Shown one piece after another: positions 1 to 7,372 of a stretch of DNA of 15,001 bases (within the stretch, counting starts at the first letter, position 1; every line of letters starts with the position of its first letter). Source of the stretch: Sterolibacterium sp052034445 (lineage in GTDB: Bacteria > Pseudomonadota > Gammaproteobacteria > Burkholderiales > Rhodocyclaceae); the NCBI GenBank assembly GCA_052034445.1, contig JBPOIN010000066.1, positions 1-15,001 on the forward strand, given 5' to 3'. The notes below the pieces were generated by a model. The model was not told the origin of the DNA. It saw nothing but the letters and a program-made list of their open reading frames with translations, and did no database searches. The position numbers were made by a program, and so were the translations under genes.

Positions 1-65
1 TTGTTGGTGGCGGACGCTTGATCTCGTGCCGACTGTGCTTCCGCGCTTATGAGGACTGGTGCGGG

Positions 66-407
66 TCAAGCACCGAGCAGGCGCCGAGACAGCACCGATG
101 GCATATCACGGCGCCCATCCGCAATCAGGTAGATGATGACTTGGCTGCCTGTGATGCGGTAGATCACGCGGTAAGGTTTGAAGAAGGTCTGGCGGTATTC
201 TTTGATGCCAAGGCCGACCAGTTCCTTCGGGTAGCTGCCACGCTCGGGGAATTTCGACAAGCTTTCCGCAATGTCTATCAGCCCGTCCAAGACGTAGTTG
301 GCGTTGGCCACACAGTCGAACTCGGAGAGGTATTCGTGGATGGACGCCAAGTCCTGCTCCGCACCCTGGGTGAGCAGAACTTCGAATTTGGCAGCTGTGC
401 GAGGCAT
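66..407 (-). CDS. RelE/ParE-family toxin of a type II toxin-antitoxin module
   Basis: 113-residue basic protein with the RelE/ParE toxin fold signature. An N-terminal helix pair (about residues 15-55, with a motif like DLASIHEYLSEFD) is followed by a beta-rich C-terminal half: YRQTFFKPYRVIYRI, then VIIYLIADGRRDM and a terminal RRLL. Length and the R-x-x-YRVIYRI...DGRRD pattern match ParE-like members of the family. Family toxins either cleave ribosome-bound mRNA (RelE) or poison DNA gyrase (ParE); the sequence alone does not say which applies here. The ATG lies in a TGATG overlap with the antitoxin stop codon and has no Shine-Dalgarno of its own, so translation is probably coupled to the antitoxin. 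The gene looks intact. Toxin-antitoxin identity is well supported; the molecular target is not. Confidence 0.9.
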   Translation of the reverse strand: MPRTAAKFEVLLTQGAEQDLASIHEYLSEFDCVANANYVLDGLIDIAESLSKFPERGSYPKELVGLGIKEYRQTFFKPYRVIYRITGSQVIIYLIADGRRDMPSVLSRRLLGA

Positions 408-682
408 CAGACCGAGGCACGTTTGGCGCGAAGGCGGGCAACGACTTCGGCCACGGGCTTAACCGTGCCGGCCGCCACGTCTTGGTTACCGAGTGCGAGG
501 ATTTTCAACAAGGCCAGCGTTTCTTGCGTCTCTTCGAACGAAGCGACGTCCTGCAGGACAGCCTTGGCCTCACCGTTTTGGGTGATTACCAAGGGCTCAC
601 GCCGCTCTGCAAGATGTGCTAAGACCTCGGCAGCGTTGGCCTTGAGGTAGCTGATCGGCTTTACTTGGGATGAGTAGCGCAT
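407..682 (-). CDS. Phd/YefM-family antitoxin
   Basis: 91-residue protein. The N-terminal half (about residues 5-55: VKPISYLKANAAEVLAHL, then PLVITQNGEAKAVLQDVASFEE) is the classic Phd/YefM DNA-binding and dimerisation domain. The C-terminal part (KPVAEVVARLRAKR) would be the flexible toxin-neutralising helix. By family analogy it binds the toxin directly, and the dimer represses its own promoter. The start is well defined: AGGAG at 690-694 lies 7 bases before the ATG. It is the first gene of the pair, and its stop codon shares one base with the toxin start. A sigma70-like promoter with a GACT-N6-AGTC inverted repeat lies just upstream, as expected for autoregulation. Confidence 0.92.
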   Translation of the reverse strand: MRYSSQVKPISYLKANAAEVLAHLAERREPLVITQNGEAKAVLQDVASFEETQETLALLKILALGNQDVAAGTVKPVAEVVARLRAKRASV

Positions 683-704
683 GGCCTTACTCCTGATTGG
701 TAAG

Positions 705-738
705 GACTGAATATAGTCTTTTTATGGTCTTGCGGCAA
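705..738 (-). promoter_or_regulatory. Promoter and candidate operator of the toxin-antitoxin operon
   Basis: On the minus strand TTGCCG (733-738) and TATATT (710-715) are separated by 17 bases, a good sigma70-like match (4/6 and 5/6). The inverted repeat GACT-N6-AGTC (705-708 and 715-718) brackets the -10 box. A repressor bound there would block RNA polymerase, as in other autoregulated Phd/YefM modules. The boxes are seen directly; the operator role is inferred. Confidence 0.6.
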
Positions 739-834
739 GTCGCTTATGGACGCCTGTGCGCGTTGAAGCTTGACCACGCCCAGATCTAACTCGCACAAGA
801 AACAGGGGCACCCATTAACGCACGCTTTTCAGCC

Positions 835-1035
835 TTATTCCTTCTGCGCTTTTTGCTGATTGTCCTGGGCTTTTTGCAGGGTTTGTTCGACTTCCCTGGC
901 TTTTTCCAGGGTCTGCTGCGCGGGCTTGACGGCTTCGATCATCGGTTGAGGTTCGCGCGAGCAGGCCGTGGCTGTCAATGCGCAGACCGTGGTTATTGGA
1001 ATCAGCAGGCGTTTCAGGTTCAGTGGCTGCGTCAT
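835..1035 (-). CDS. Small putative outer-membrane or periplasmic lipoprotein
   Basis: 66-residue protein that I cannot assign to a named family. It has a type II signal peptide: a short basic N-terminus (K8, R9), a hydrophobic core (LLIPITTVCALTATA) and a lipobox-like site before Cys25. The -3 residue is Ala rather than the usual Leu, so the box is not perfect. The mature part (about 42 residues) is almost all Glu, Gln, Lys and Ala, with a repeated TLxKA unit (TLEKAREVEQ, TLQKAQDNQQ), and should form a long amphipathic helix or coiled coil. It resembles Lpp in style but lacks the C-terminal lysine that Lpp uses for peptidoglycan attachment. The start has GGAG (1042-1045) 6 bases upstream. It begins 23 bases after prmB and is probably the last gene of the dapC operon. 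Confidence 0.72.
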   Translation of the reverse strand: MTQPLNLKRLLIPITTVCALTATACSREPQPMIEAVKPAQQTLEKAREVEQTLQKAQDNQQKAQKE

Positions 1036-1058
1036 GGGGTTCTCCAGATTTGCCGGTT

Positions 1059-1970
1059 TCAGCGCGGCAGCTGTTCGCGGTGCAGAATGAAAATCTTGCC
1101 TTCGTCATCTTCCGTGTCGATCCACGTCAAAGGCAGCTCGGGGAAGGCGGCTTCAACCAGATCGCGGTTGTGGCCGACTTCAACGGCCAGTAGTCCGTGT
1201 GGATTGAGGTGTTTTGCCGCCTGTTCGAGAATGCAGCGCACGATGTCGAGTCCGTCTGCGCCGGCGGCCAGGGCCAGCGCCGGCTCATGGCGATATTCCT
1301 GCGGCAATGCGGCCATGGAGGCGCTGGTCACATAGGGCGGGTTCGAGAGGATGAGGTCGTATTTTTGTTTGCCGATATTGGCGAACAGGTCGGATTCGAT
1401 CAGGCGGATCTGCTCTTCAAGGCCGTAGGCGGCCACATTCCGTTGTGCAACCGCCAGGGCGTCCGGCGAGAGGTCCACCGCGTCGATGTGCGCCGCCGGG
1501 AAGGTGTGGGCCATGAGGATGGCCAGGCAACCTGAGCCGGTGCAGAGATCCAGCGCCGATTCGATGGTTTCGGGCGATTCGATCCAGGGGGCAAAACCTT
1601 CGGCGAGCAGGTTGGCGAAATAGGAGCGCGGGACGATCACGCGTTCGTCGACATAGAAGCGGAAATCGCCGAGCCAGGCTTCGTGCGTCAGATAGGCGGC
1701 TGGCAAGCGCTGGGTGATGCGTTGTTGCAGCACATTCTGCAGGGCGCGGCGTTCGGTTTGTGTCAGGCGTGCATCGAGGAATACTTCAAGCCGGGATTCC
1801 TCGGCAGTTGTCGGCAGATGCAGGGTATGCAAAATCAGCCAGGCTGCTTCGTCGTAGGCGTTCGTGCAGCCATGGCCGAAAAACAGTTCGGCTTCCTGAA
1901 ATTTGCTGACGGCATAGCGCAGCCAGTCGCGCAGGGTTACCAGCTCTTCGGTCAAGTTGGTGTTGTTCAT
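1059..1970 (-). CDS. prmB: PrmB, ribosomal protein L3 glutamine N5-methyltransferase
   Basis: 303-residue HemK/PrmB-type methyltransferase. PrmB methylates a glutamine of 50S ribosomal protein L3 in the cytoplasm, using S-adenosylmethionine. The N-terminal helical domain (about 1-110) resembles PrmB, including the GHGCTNAYDEAAWL segment; VPRS lies at 113-116. The SAM-binding motif I is DLCTGSGCLAI (141-151), an acidic motif follows (VDLSPDAL), and the substrate-binding NPPYV motif is at 210-214. Length fits PrmB (about 300-310) better than PrmC. The reading frame extends 26 codons further upstream, but the chosen ATG forms an ATGA overlap with the dapE stop codon and matches usual PrmB N-termini. 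There is no good Shine-Dalgarno, so translation is probably coupled to dapE. Confidence 0.93.
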   Translation of the reverse strand: MNNTNLTEELVTLRDWLRYAVSKFQEAELFFGHGCTNAYDEAAWLILHTLHLPTTAEESRLEVFLDARLTQTERRALQNVLQQRITQRLPAAYLTHEAWLGDFRFYVDERVIVPRSYFANLLAEGFAPWIESPETIESALDLCTGSGCLAILMAHTFPAAHIDAVDLSPDALAVAQRNVAAYGLEEQIRLIESDLFANIGKQKYDLILSNPPYVTSASMAALPQEYRHEPALALAAGADGLDIVRCILEQAAKHLNPHGLLAVEVGHNRDLVEAAFPELPLTWIDTEDDEGKIFILHREQLPR

Positions 1971-3103
1971 GGTTGAATGGGCAACAGGCGAGTGAGTACG
2001 CCTTGATAGATTTGGGCGAGTGGTTCGAGGTCGGCGACGGTAATGCATTCGTCGACTTTGTGGATCGTGGCGTTGAGTGGGCCGAATTCGGCGATTTCAT
2101 TGCAGATATCGGCGATGAAGCGGCCATCCGAGGTTCCGCCGGTTGTCGAAAGCTGGGGCTCGACGCCGTTGACGGCGGCGATTGTCGCGGCCAGTGCGTC
2201 GACAAGCTGGCCGCGCGGGGTCAGGAACGGTTTGCCGGAGTAATTCCAGTGCAGATCGTATTCGAGACCGTGGCGGTCGAGAATCTCATGCACGCGTTGC
2301 TGCAATGCTTGCGGTGTGTTGCTGGTGGCAAAGCGGAAGTTGAAGTGGATTTCCAGGCTGCCGGGGATCACATTGCCCGCGCCGCTGCCGGCGTGAATGT
2401 TGGAAATCTGGAACGTGGTGGGGGGGAAATATTCGTTGCCGGTATCCCATTCCTGGGCTGTCAGTTCGGCCAGCGCCGGGGCCGCCTGATGAATCGGGTT
2501 CCGCGCCAGTTGAGGATAGGCGACATGTCCCTGGATGCCTTTGACGATCAGGTGCCCCGAGAGTGAGCCGCGGCGTCCGTTCTTGATCGTATCGCCGAGC
2601 CGGTTGACCGAGGTCGGTTCGCCGACGATGCAGTAATCGATGCGTTCGTTGCGTTGTTTGAGGCTTTCAACGACGCGCACCGTGCCATCCGTCGCATCGC
2701 CTTCCTCGTCTGAGGTCAGCAGCAAGGCGATGGATCCGCCGTGCTGCGGGGAGGTTGCCAAGAAACGCTCGATCGCCACGACAAAAGCCGCCAGAGAGGA
2801 TTTCATGTCGGCAGCGCCGCGACCATACAACACGCCATCGCGAATCCGGGGTTCGAATGGGTCGCTGCTCCAGGCGGCGCGGTTGCCGACTGGCACGACA
2901 TCCGTGTGTCCGGCAAAGCAAACCAGCGGCGCCTGCGTGCCGCGCCGCGCCCACAGGTTGGAAACGCCATTGCTGTCGATGCGTTCCAGGACAAAATTCA
3001 GGGCGGACAGGCGGGCGCCGAGTAGTTCGAGGCAACCGGCGTCGTCAGGTGTCACCGAGGGGCGGGAGATCAGTTCCTCGGTCAGGGACAGGACTGGGTT
3101 CAT
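1967..3103 (-). CDS. dapE: DapE, succinyl-diaminopimelate desuccinylase
   Basis: 378-residue M20-family metallohydrolase, the usual DapE length. It hydrolyses N-succinyl-LL-2,6-diaminopimelate to LL-diaminopimelate and succinate in the succinylase branch of lysine and peptidoglycan precursor synthesis. The metal ligands and catalytic residues are visible: GHTDVVP (H66, D68), GRGAADMK (D99), SDEEGDA (E133, E134), GEPTSVN (E162) and the late histidine in NATIHKVDE (H348). The dimerisation or lid domain occupies about residues 178-290. It starts 5 bases after the pilU stop codon and its own stop overlaps the prmB start by four bases, so it sits mid-operon. No strong Shine-Dalgarno precedes the ATG. 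Confidence 0.97.
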   Translation of the reverse strand: MNPVLSLTEELISRPSVTPDDAGCLELLGARLSALNFVLERIDSNGVSNLWARRGTQAPLVCFAGHTDVVPVGNRAAWSSDPFEPRIRDGVLYGRGAADMKSSLAAFVVAIERFLATSPQHGGSIALLLTSDEEGDATDGTVRVVESLKQRNERIDYCIVGEPTSVNRLGDTIKNGRRGSLSGHLIVKGIQGHVAYPQLARNPIHQAAPALAELTAQEWDTGNEYFPPTTFQISNIHAGSGAGNVIPGSLEIHFNFRFATSNTPQALQQRVHEILDRHGLEYDLHWNYSGKPFLTPRGQLVDALAATIAAVNGVEPQLSTTGGTSDGRFIADICNEIAEFGPLNATIHKVDECITVADLEPLAQIYQGVLTRLLPIQP

Positions 3104-3108
3104 GGGAT

Positions 3109-4263
3109 TTATATCGTCAAGGTGAATTCGCTGAAACTGGAGTTGGGGCCAGCCGGCTCCTGGGCCGGCGTTTCGCCGTTGGTGTCTTGCGTCAGCGGAG
3201 CGCCTTGGTCATTGTTGATCAGGAACAACAGGTTGTTGGCCGAATCGGCGTTCGAGGTGGCTTCATCGAGACTGATGATGCCGCGCTTGTAGAGTTTGAA
3301 CAGCGCCTGTTCGAATGTCTGCGAACCAGGCGACATGCTTTGTTCCATGGCATCCTTGATGCCGTTCATGTCGCCTTTTTCGATCAGTTCGGCGATGTGC
3401 CGGGAGTTCAGCATGACTTCCACCGCCGGCGTGCGCATGCCGTTGGGGCGTTTGACCAAGCGCTGGGAAATGATCGATTTGAGCGTCACGGCCAGATCGG
3501 CGAGCAGGGCCGGTCGATTTTCCAGCGGATAAAAGCTGATGATGCGCGAGAGCGTGTGATAGCTGTTGTTGGCATGCAGCGTGGCCAGGCACAAATGGCC
3601 GGATTGTGCGTAGGCAATCGCTTGCGACATGGTGTCCTTGTCGCGGATTTCGCCGATGAAAATGCAATCGGGCGCCTGCCGCAACGCATTTTTCAAGGCC
3701 ACTTTGAAATCTCGCGTGTCGGCGCCGATTTCGCGCTGATTCACAATGGATTTCTTGTTCTTGAAAATGAATTCGATCGGGTCTTCGAGCGTCAGGATGT
3801 GGCCGGATTTGCGCTCGTTGCGGTAATCGAGCATGGCGGTCAGCGTCGTTGATTTGCCGGAGCCGGTGGCGCCGACCAGCAGGATCAAGCCGCGCTTTTC
3901 CATGATGACTTCGGCCAGCACATCGGGGACATTCAGTGTTTCGAGCTGGGGGATTTCAGCCGGGATGTAACGCACGACCAGCGCCGGGGCGCCTTTCTGG
4001 CGAAATACCGAAAGGCGGAAATTTCCGACGCCTTCGAGCGCATAGCCGGTATTGAGTTCGAGGTTTTCTTCGAACTCGCGGAACTGGGCTTCGGTCAGGA
4101 TTTCCTGCAGCAGGCCATGGATGATCGTCGAATCCAGCACCTGTTGATTGACGGCCATGGCCGTGCCGTTGATCTTGATGTTGATGGGGGCGCCGACAGA
4201 CAGGAAGATATCGGAAGCCTTCTTGTCCGCCATCAATTGAAACAAGCGTTGCATTGCGCCCAT
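3109..4263 (-). CDS. pilU: PilU-type type IV pilus retraction ATPase
   Basis: 384-residue PilT/PilU-family secretion ATPase, which acts at the cytoplasmic base of type IV pili. PilU works with PilT to power retraction and twitching. The N-terminal PAS-like domain spans about residues 1-100. Then come Walker A GATGSGKST (131-139), the Asp box TLEDPIEF (158-165), Walker B IFIGEIRD (201-208, with E205) and the His box GHLCLATLHANN (222-233). The C-terminal tail after about residue 350 is low-complexity and polar. Overall length and the VNQREIGADT segment suggest PilU rather than PilT; this subtype call is less certain than the family. An in-frame ATG two codons upstream (4269) lies one base from the AGGAG at 4271-4275, whereas 4263 has 7-base spacing, so I chose 4263. 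No pilT lies beside it. Confidence 0.9.
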   Translation of the reverse strand: MGAMQRLFQLMADKKASDIFLSVGAPINIKINGTAMAVNQQVLDSTIIHGLLQEILTEAQFREFEENLELNTGYALEGVGNFRLSVFRQKGAPALVVRYIPAEIPQLETLNVPDVLAEVIMEKRGLILLVGATGSGKSTTLTAMLDYRNERKSGHILTLEDPIEFIFKNKKSIVNQREIGADTRDFKVALKNALRQAPDCIFIGEIRDKDTMSQAIAYAQSGHLCLATLHANNSYHTLSRIISFYPLENRPALLADLAVTLKSIISQRLVKRPNGMRTPAVEVMLNSRHIAELIEKGDMNGIKDAMEQSMSPGSQTFEQALFKLYKRGIISLDEATSNADSANNLLFLINNDQGAPLTQDTNGETPAQEPAGPNSSFSEFTLTI

Positions 4264-4310
4264 CTTCATGCTCCTAGTAGATCATTGGTGAAATAAAAAC
4301 CTTCGACGAC

Positions 4311-5135
4311 TCAGTCACCGCGCAGGAGTTCGTTGATGCCGGTTTTGGCGCGCGTTTGCGCATCGACGCGTTTGACAATCACTGCGCAGTACAGGCTGTA
4401 TTTCCCGTCGGCGGAAGGCAGGTTGCCGGAAACCACCACCGAGCCGGGGGGGACGTAGCCATAGCTGACTTCGCCCGTCGCACGGTCGTAGATCTTGGTG
4501 CTTTGGCCGATATATACCCCCATCGAAATCACCGAGTTCTCACCGACGATCACGCCTTCGACGATTTCCGAACGCGCGCCGATGAAGCAGTTGTCTTCGA
4601 TGATGGTCGGATTGGCCTGCAATGGTTCGAGCACGCCGCCGATTCCGACACCGCCGGAAAGGTGGACGTTTTTGCCGATCTGCGCGCAGGAACCCACCGT
4701 GGCCCAGGTGTCGACCATGGTGCCGCTATCGACATACGCGCCGATATTCACATAGCTGGGCATCAGCACGACGTTGCGGCCGATGAAGGAGCCGCGGCGG
4801 GCCGTGGCTGGCGGCACCACGCGGAAGCCGCCTTTTTCAAAGGTGTGCTGGTCGTAATGGGCGAATTTGGTCGGCACCTTGTCGAAATACTTGGTCGTGC
4901 CGCCTCCCTCCATGACCGTGTTTTCTTCCAGGCGGAAGGATAGCAACACGGCCTTCTTGATCCACTGATGCGTTACCCAGTTTCCCTCGATTTTTTCCGC
5001 GACGCGTAATTTGCCGGCATCCAGTTCGGCCAGGATATGGTCGACGGCTTCGCCAATCTTGGCGGGCGCTTCGCCAGGGCGCAATTCGTTGCGGTTTTCC
5101 CAGGCTTGGTCGATGATTTTCTGCAGTTCATGCAT
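4311..5135 (-). CDS. dapD: DapD, tetrahydrodipicolinate N-succinyltransferase
   Basis: 274-residue cytoplasmic enzyme that transfers succinyl from succinyl-CoA to tetrahydrodipicolinate, the first step of the succinylase branch. Length is that of typical DapD. An N-terminal helical domain (about 1-105) is followed by a left-handed parallel beta-helix of hexapeptide repeats (about 108-236: IGRNVV, IGAYVD, IGKNVH, IGARSE, VGENSV). Likely catalytic acids are in GTMVDTWATVG (D142) and FIGARSEIVEG (E190), the positions that correspond to D141 and E189 in described homologues. GGGIGIGG-like substrate-site residues appear as GGVGIGGV (161-168). The start has GGGGA (5145-5149) 9 bases upstream and lies 15 bases after the dapC stop codon. 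The gap to pilU is 47 bases. Confidence 0.97.
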   Translation of the reverse strand: MHELQKIIDQAWENRNELRPGEAPAKIGEAVDHILAELDAGKLRVAEKIEGNWVTHQWIKKAVLLSFRLEENTVMEGGGTTKYFDKVPTKFAHYDQHTFEKGGFRVVPPATARRGSFIGRNVVLMPSYVNIGAYVDSGTMVDTWATVGSCAQIGKNVHLSGGVGIGGVLEPLQANPTIIEDNCFIGARSEIVEGVIVGENSVISMGVYIGQSTKIYDRATGEVSYGYVPPGSVVVSGNLPSADGKYSLYCAVIVKRVDAQTRAKTGINELLRGD

Positions 5136-5150
5136 GATGAAGTTTCCCCG

Positions 5151-6377
5151 TTAAAGTTTTTTACAAAAGTCTGCGATGCGTTGCGCGGCTTCAAGACACT
5201 CTTCGATATTGGCGACCAGCGCAATGCGAATGAAATTTTCGCCCGGATTGCAGCCATTGGTTTCGCGCGCGAGGAAGCTGCCTGGCAGTACCGTGACATT
5301 ATATTGGCTCCGCAACAGGCGGGCGAATTCGGTATCGCTGAAGGGGCGTCCGTTGCGCGTATAGCGCGCTGTCGATGCCCACAGGTAGAACCCCGCGTCA
5401 GGTCTGGCGACATCGAGGTGCTCGGCAATCAGCGGCGTCACCTGGTCGAATTTGGCCGAATACTGACGCCGGTTTTCGCGCACATGCGCTTCGTCATTCC
5501 AGGCGGCAATGCTTGCTGCCTGAACGGGGGGGCTCATGGCGCTGCCATGGTAGGTTCGATAGAGCAGGAATTTCTTGACGATGGCGGCGTCGCCAGCCAC
5601 GAAACCCGAGCGCAAACCGGGGACATTCGAGCGCTTTGAGAGGCTCGAGAACATCACCAGATTTCGGTAATCGTCGCGACCGAGCTTTTTGGCGGCTTCC
5701 AGGCCGCCGAGCGGGGCATCGGCTTCGTCAAAATAGATTTCCGAATAGCACTCATCCGAAGCGATGACAAAGTTGTAGCGGTCGGAGAGTTCGAAGAGCT
5801 TGCGCCAGGTTTCCAGGCCGATGACTTTGCCGCTCGGATTGCCGGGCGAACAGACATAGACCAGTTGCACGCGTTGCCAATCCGCCGCGCTGAGGGAGCC
5901 GAAGTCCATCTCGAAGCCGTTTTCCGGCAAGGTGTTGAGAAACACCGGCTGGGCGCCGGCCAGATAGGCCGCGCCTTCGTAAATCTGGTAGAACGGATTC
6001 GGGCACACCACGAGCGCTCCGGGCCTGGCGCCATCAATGACGGTTTGTGCAAAGGCAAACAGCGCTTCGCGGGAGCCATTGACAGGCAAGACCTGGGTCG
6101 CCGCGTCGAGCAGCGGGATGCCATAACGGCGGGAAATCCAGGCGGCGAGCGTTGCGCGCAATGCATCCGAGCCTTGCGTGTTAGGATACGCGGATAATCC
6201 GGACAGGTTTTCTGCCAGTGCCTGCCGTATGAACGCAGGCGTTGCATGTTGCGGTTCGCCGATCGAAAGCTTGATTTCCTGCAGGCCCGTCGTGGCCGTT
6301 GGATCGCCGTCTTCGGCAAACAGTAGACGCAACTTTTCAAACGGGTAAGGCTGTAGCCGGGAAAGATGTGGATTCAC
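5151..6377 (-). CDS. dapC: DapC, succinyldiaminopimelate transaminase
   Basis: 408-residue class I/II PLP-dependent aminotransferase. By family and context it converts N-succinyl-2-amino-6-oxopimelate to N-succinyl-LL-diaminopimelate with glutamate as donor. Visible motifs: SAYPNTQGSDALR (substrate/PLP region), SPGNPSGK (177-184), ASDECYSEIY (about 206-215) and the PLP lysine in FSSLSKRSNVPGLRSG (K248); the C-terminal FIRIAL arginine should bind the substrate carboxylate. The frame continues 70 codons upstream without homology-like sequence, but the GTG at 6377 gives the usual N-terminus (NPHLSRLQPYPFEKL), so I chose it. No Shine-Dalgarno precedes it. It is the first gene of the minus-strand operon, diverges from the permease gene by 33 bases, and has a perfect TATAAT upstream. 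Confidence 0.93.
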   Translation of the reverse strand: MNPHLSRLQPYPFEKLRLLFAEDGDPTATTGLQEIKLSIGEPQHATPAFIRQALAENLSGLSAYPNTQGSDALRATLAAWISRRYGIPLLDAATQVLPVNGSREALFAFAQTVIDGARPGALVVCPNPFYQIYEGAAYLAGAQPVFLNTLPENGFEMDFGSLSAADWQRVQLVYVCSPGNPSGKVIGLETWRKLFELSDRYNFVIASDECYSEIYFDEADAPLGGLEAAKKLGRDDYRNLVMFSSLSKRSNVPGLRSGFVAGDAAIVKKFLLYRTYHGSAMSPPVQAASIAAWNDEAHVRENRRQYSAKFDQVTPLIAEHLDVARPDAGFYLWASTARYTRNGRPFSDTEFARLLRSQYNVTVLPGSFLARETNGCNPGENFIRIALVANIEECLEAAQRIADFCKKL

Positions 6378-6405
6378 GGAAAATCGGAGCGGAAGGGAAG
6401 TCGCG

Positions 6406-6411
6406 ATTATA
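6406..6411 (-). promoter_or_regulatory. Candidate -10 box for the dapC operon
   Basis: TATAAT, a perfect sigma70 -10 hexamer, reads on the minus strand 28 bases before the dapC GTG. A start near 6399 would give a leader of about 22 bases. I find no convincing -35 hexamer at 16-18 bases spacing, so a bound activator or a weak promoter is possible. Its last base position, 6411, is the A of the divergent permease start codon. Confidence 0.4.
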
Positions 6412-7319
6412 TGGCAGGCAGAGACAAGACAGTGGCCGTGCTTGCACTGCTCACAGGCGCGCTGGTCTGGGGATTGATCTGGTATCCATTCAGGGTGCTG
6501 GAGCTTGCCGGACTTTCCGGGTTGTACGCTTCGGTGCTGAGCTATGCCATCGCGGCGGCCAGCGGAGTGGTGTTGTTGCGCGCCCAATTGCGCGGTTTTT
6601 CCCGGCAGATTTCAGGAAAGCTGGTCCTGATCGGCTTGGCGGCAGGTGGCTGCAATCTTGGCTATGTGCTCGCGACACTGCATGGTGAGGTCATGCGGGT
6701 TCTGTTGCTGTTTTACCTGGCCCCCTTGTGGACGGTGGTTTGGTCGCGAATTCTGCTTGATGAGCGCCTTAACCGTGCTGGCATCGCGGTCGTGATGCTG
6801 TCCTTATCGGGTGCGATCACGATGTTGTGGCGTCCCGAGCTTGGGGCGCCATGGCCATCCTGCGGCGCTGAATGGCTCGGCATGGGGGCAGGATTTCTGT
6901 TTGCCTTGTCAAATGTACTCGTGCGCCAGACGCATCAGTTGTCGATTGCCCTCAAATCCATGGCCGTGTTTTTGGGCGTGGTGTTGCTGGGGCTGCTGGT
7001 CATGCTGTTCGAGCTGGTCTCGGGCAGCGGCAAACCGGTCATGACGGGGATGACGCAGATGCATTGGTGGCACTGGGGGCTGTTGGTGCTGGTTGGCGTG
7101 ATCCTGCTGTTTATCAACCTGGTGGTTCAACATGGCCTATCGACCACGCCAGCCAATCAGGCGATCGTGATTTTCCTGTTTGAGCTGGTGGTTGCCGCGT
7201 TGTCTTCCTGGCTGCTGACCGATGAATCCATGGGCGTCAAGGAATGGGTCGGGGGCGCCATGATCATCACGGCGAGCCTGTTTTCAGGCCACATGGAAAA
7301 CCGCGTTGAGCGTGGCTAG
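6411..7319 (+). CDS. DMT-superfamily (EamA) inner-membrane transporter
   Basis: 302-residue very hydrophobic protein with about ten membrane segments arranged as two EamA repeats, which is the layout of the drug/metabolite transporter superfamily. Repeat one spans about residues 5-140 (TGALVWGLIWYPFRVLELAG at the start, LLLFYLAPLWTVVWSRILLDE at its end). Repeat two spans about 155-295 and ends with the matching IVIFLFELVVAALSSWLLTDE. This paired [YF]-P-x-[FW]-like start and E-rich end is typical. Substrate cannot be predicted; amino acids, metabolites or drugs are all possible. The frame opens at 6366, overlapping dapC, but the ATG at 6411 follows a purine-rich GGAAGGGAAG (6391-6400) and starts just before the first membrane segment. 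It is the only plus-strand gene seen in the window. Confidence 0.85.
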   Translation: MAGRDKTVAVLALLTGALVWGLIWYPFRVLELAGLSGLYASVLSYAIAAASGVVLLRAQLRGFSRQISGKLVLIGLAAGGCNLGYVLATLHGEVMRVLLLFYLAPLWTVVWSRILLDERLNRAGIAVVMLSLSGAITMLWRPELGAPWPSCGAEWLGMGAGFLFALSNVLVRQTHQLSIALKSMAVFLGVVLLGLLVMLFELVSGSGKPVMTGMTQMHWWHWGLLVLVGVILLFINLVVQHGLSTTPANQAIVIFLFELVVAALSSWLLTDESMGVKEWVGGAMIITASLFSGHMENRVERG

Positions 7320-7362
7320 CCCGGTTCTGCTGGTTGCAACGGTCCGCAGGTGCTGAGGACGC

Positions 7363-7372
7363 GGGGGGGGGG
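7363..7372. repeat. Ten-base G homopolymer between convergent genes
   Basis: An uninterrupted run of ten G (ten C on the minus strand) directly abuts the stop codon of the substrate-binding-like gene (TAA at 7373-7375). It lies in the 53-base space between two convergent genes. It is outside both coding frames, so slippage would not change either protein. Confidence 0.9.

Noticed and set aside
18..650. Plus-strand open frame across the toxin-antitoxin genes
   Set aside because: It lies antisense to two intact, recognised genes and shows no family resemblance.
2755..3852. Long plus-strand open frame (365 codons) antisense to dapE and pilU
   Set aside because: It spans the junction of two well-identified minus-strand genes, its translation is Arg-rich with no recognisable domain, and it is the kind of frame that high-GC codon use creates on the opposite strand.
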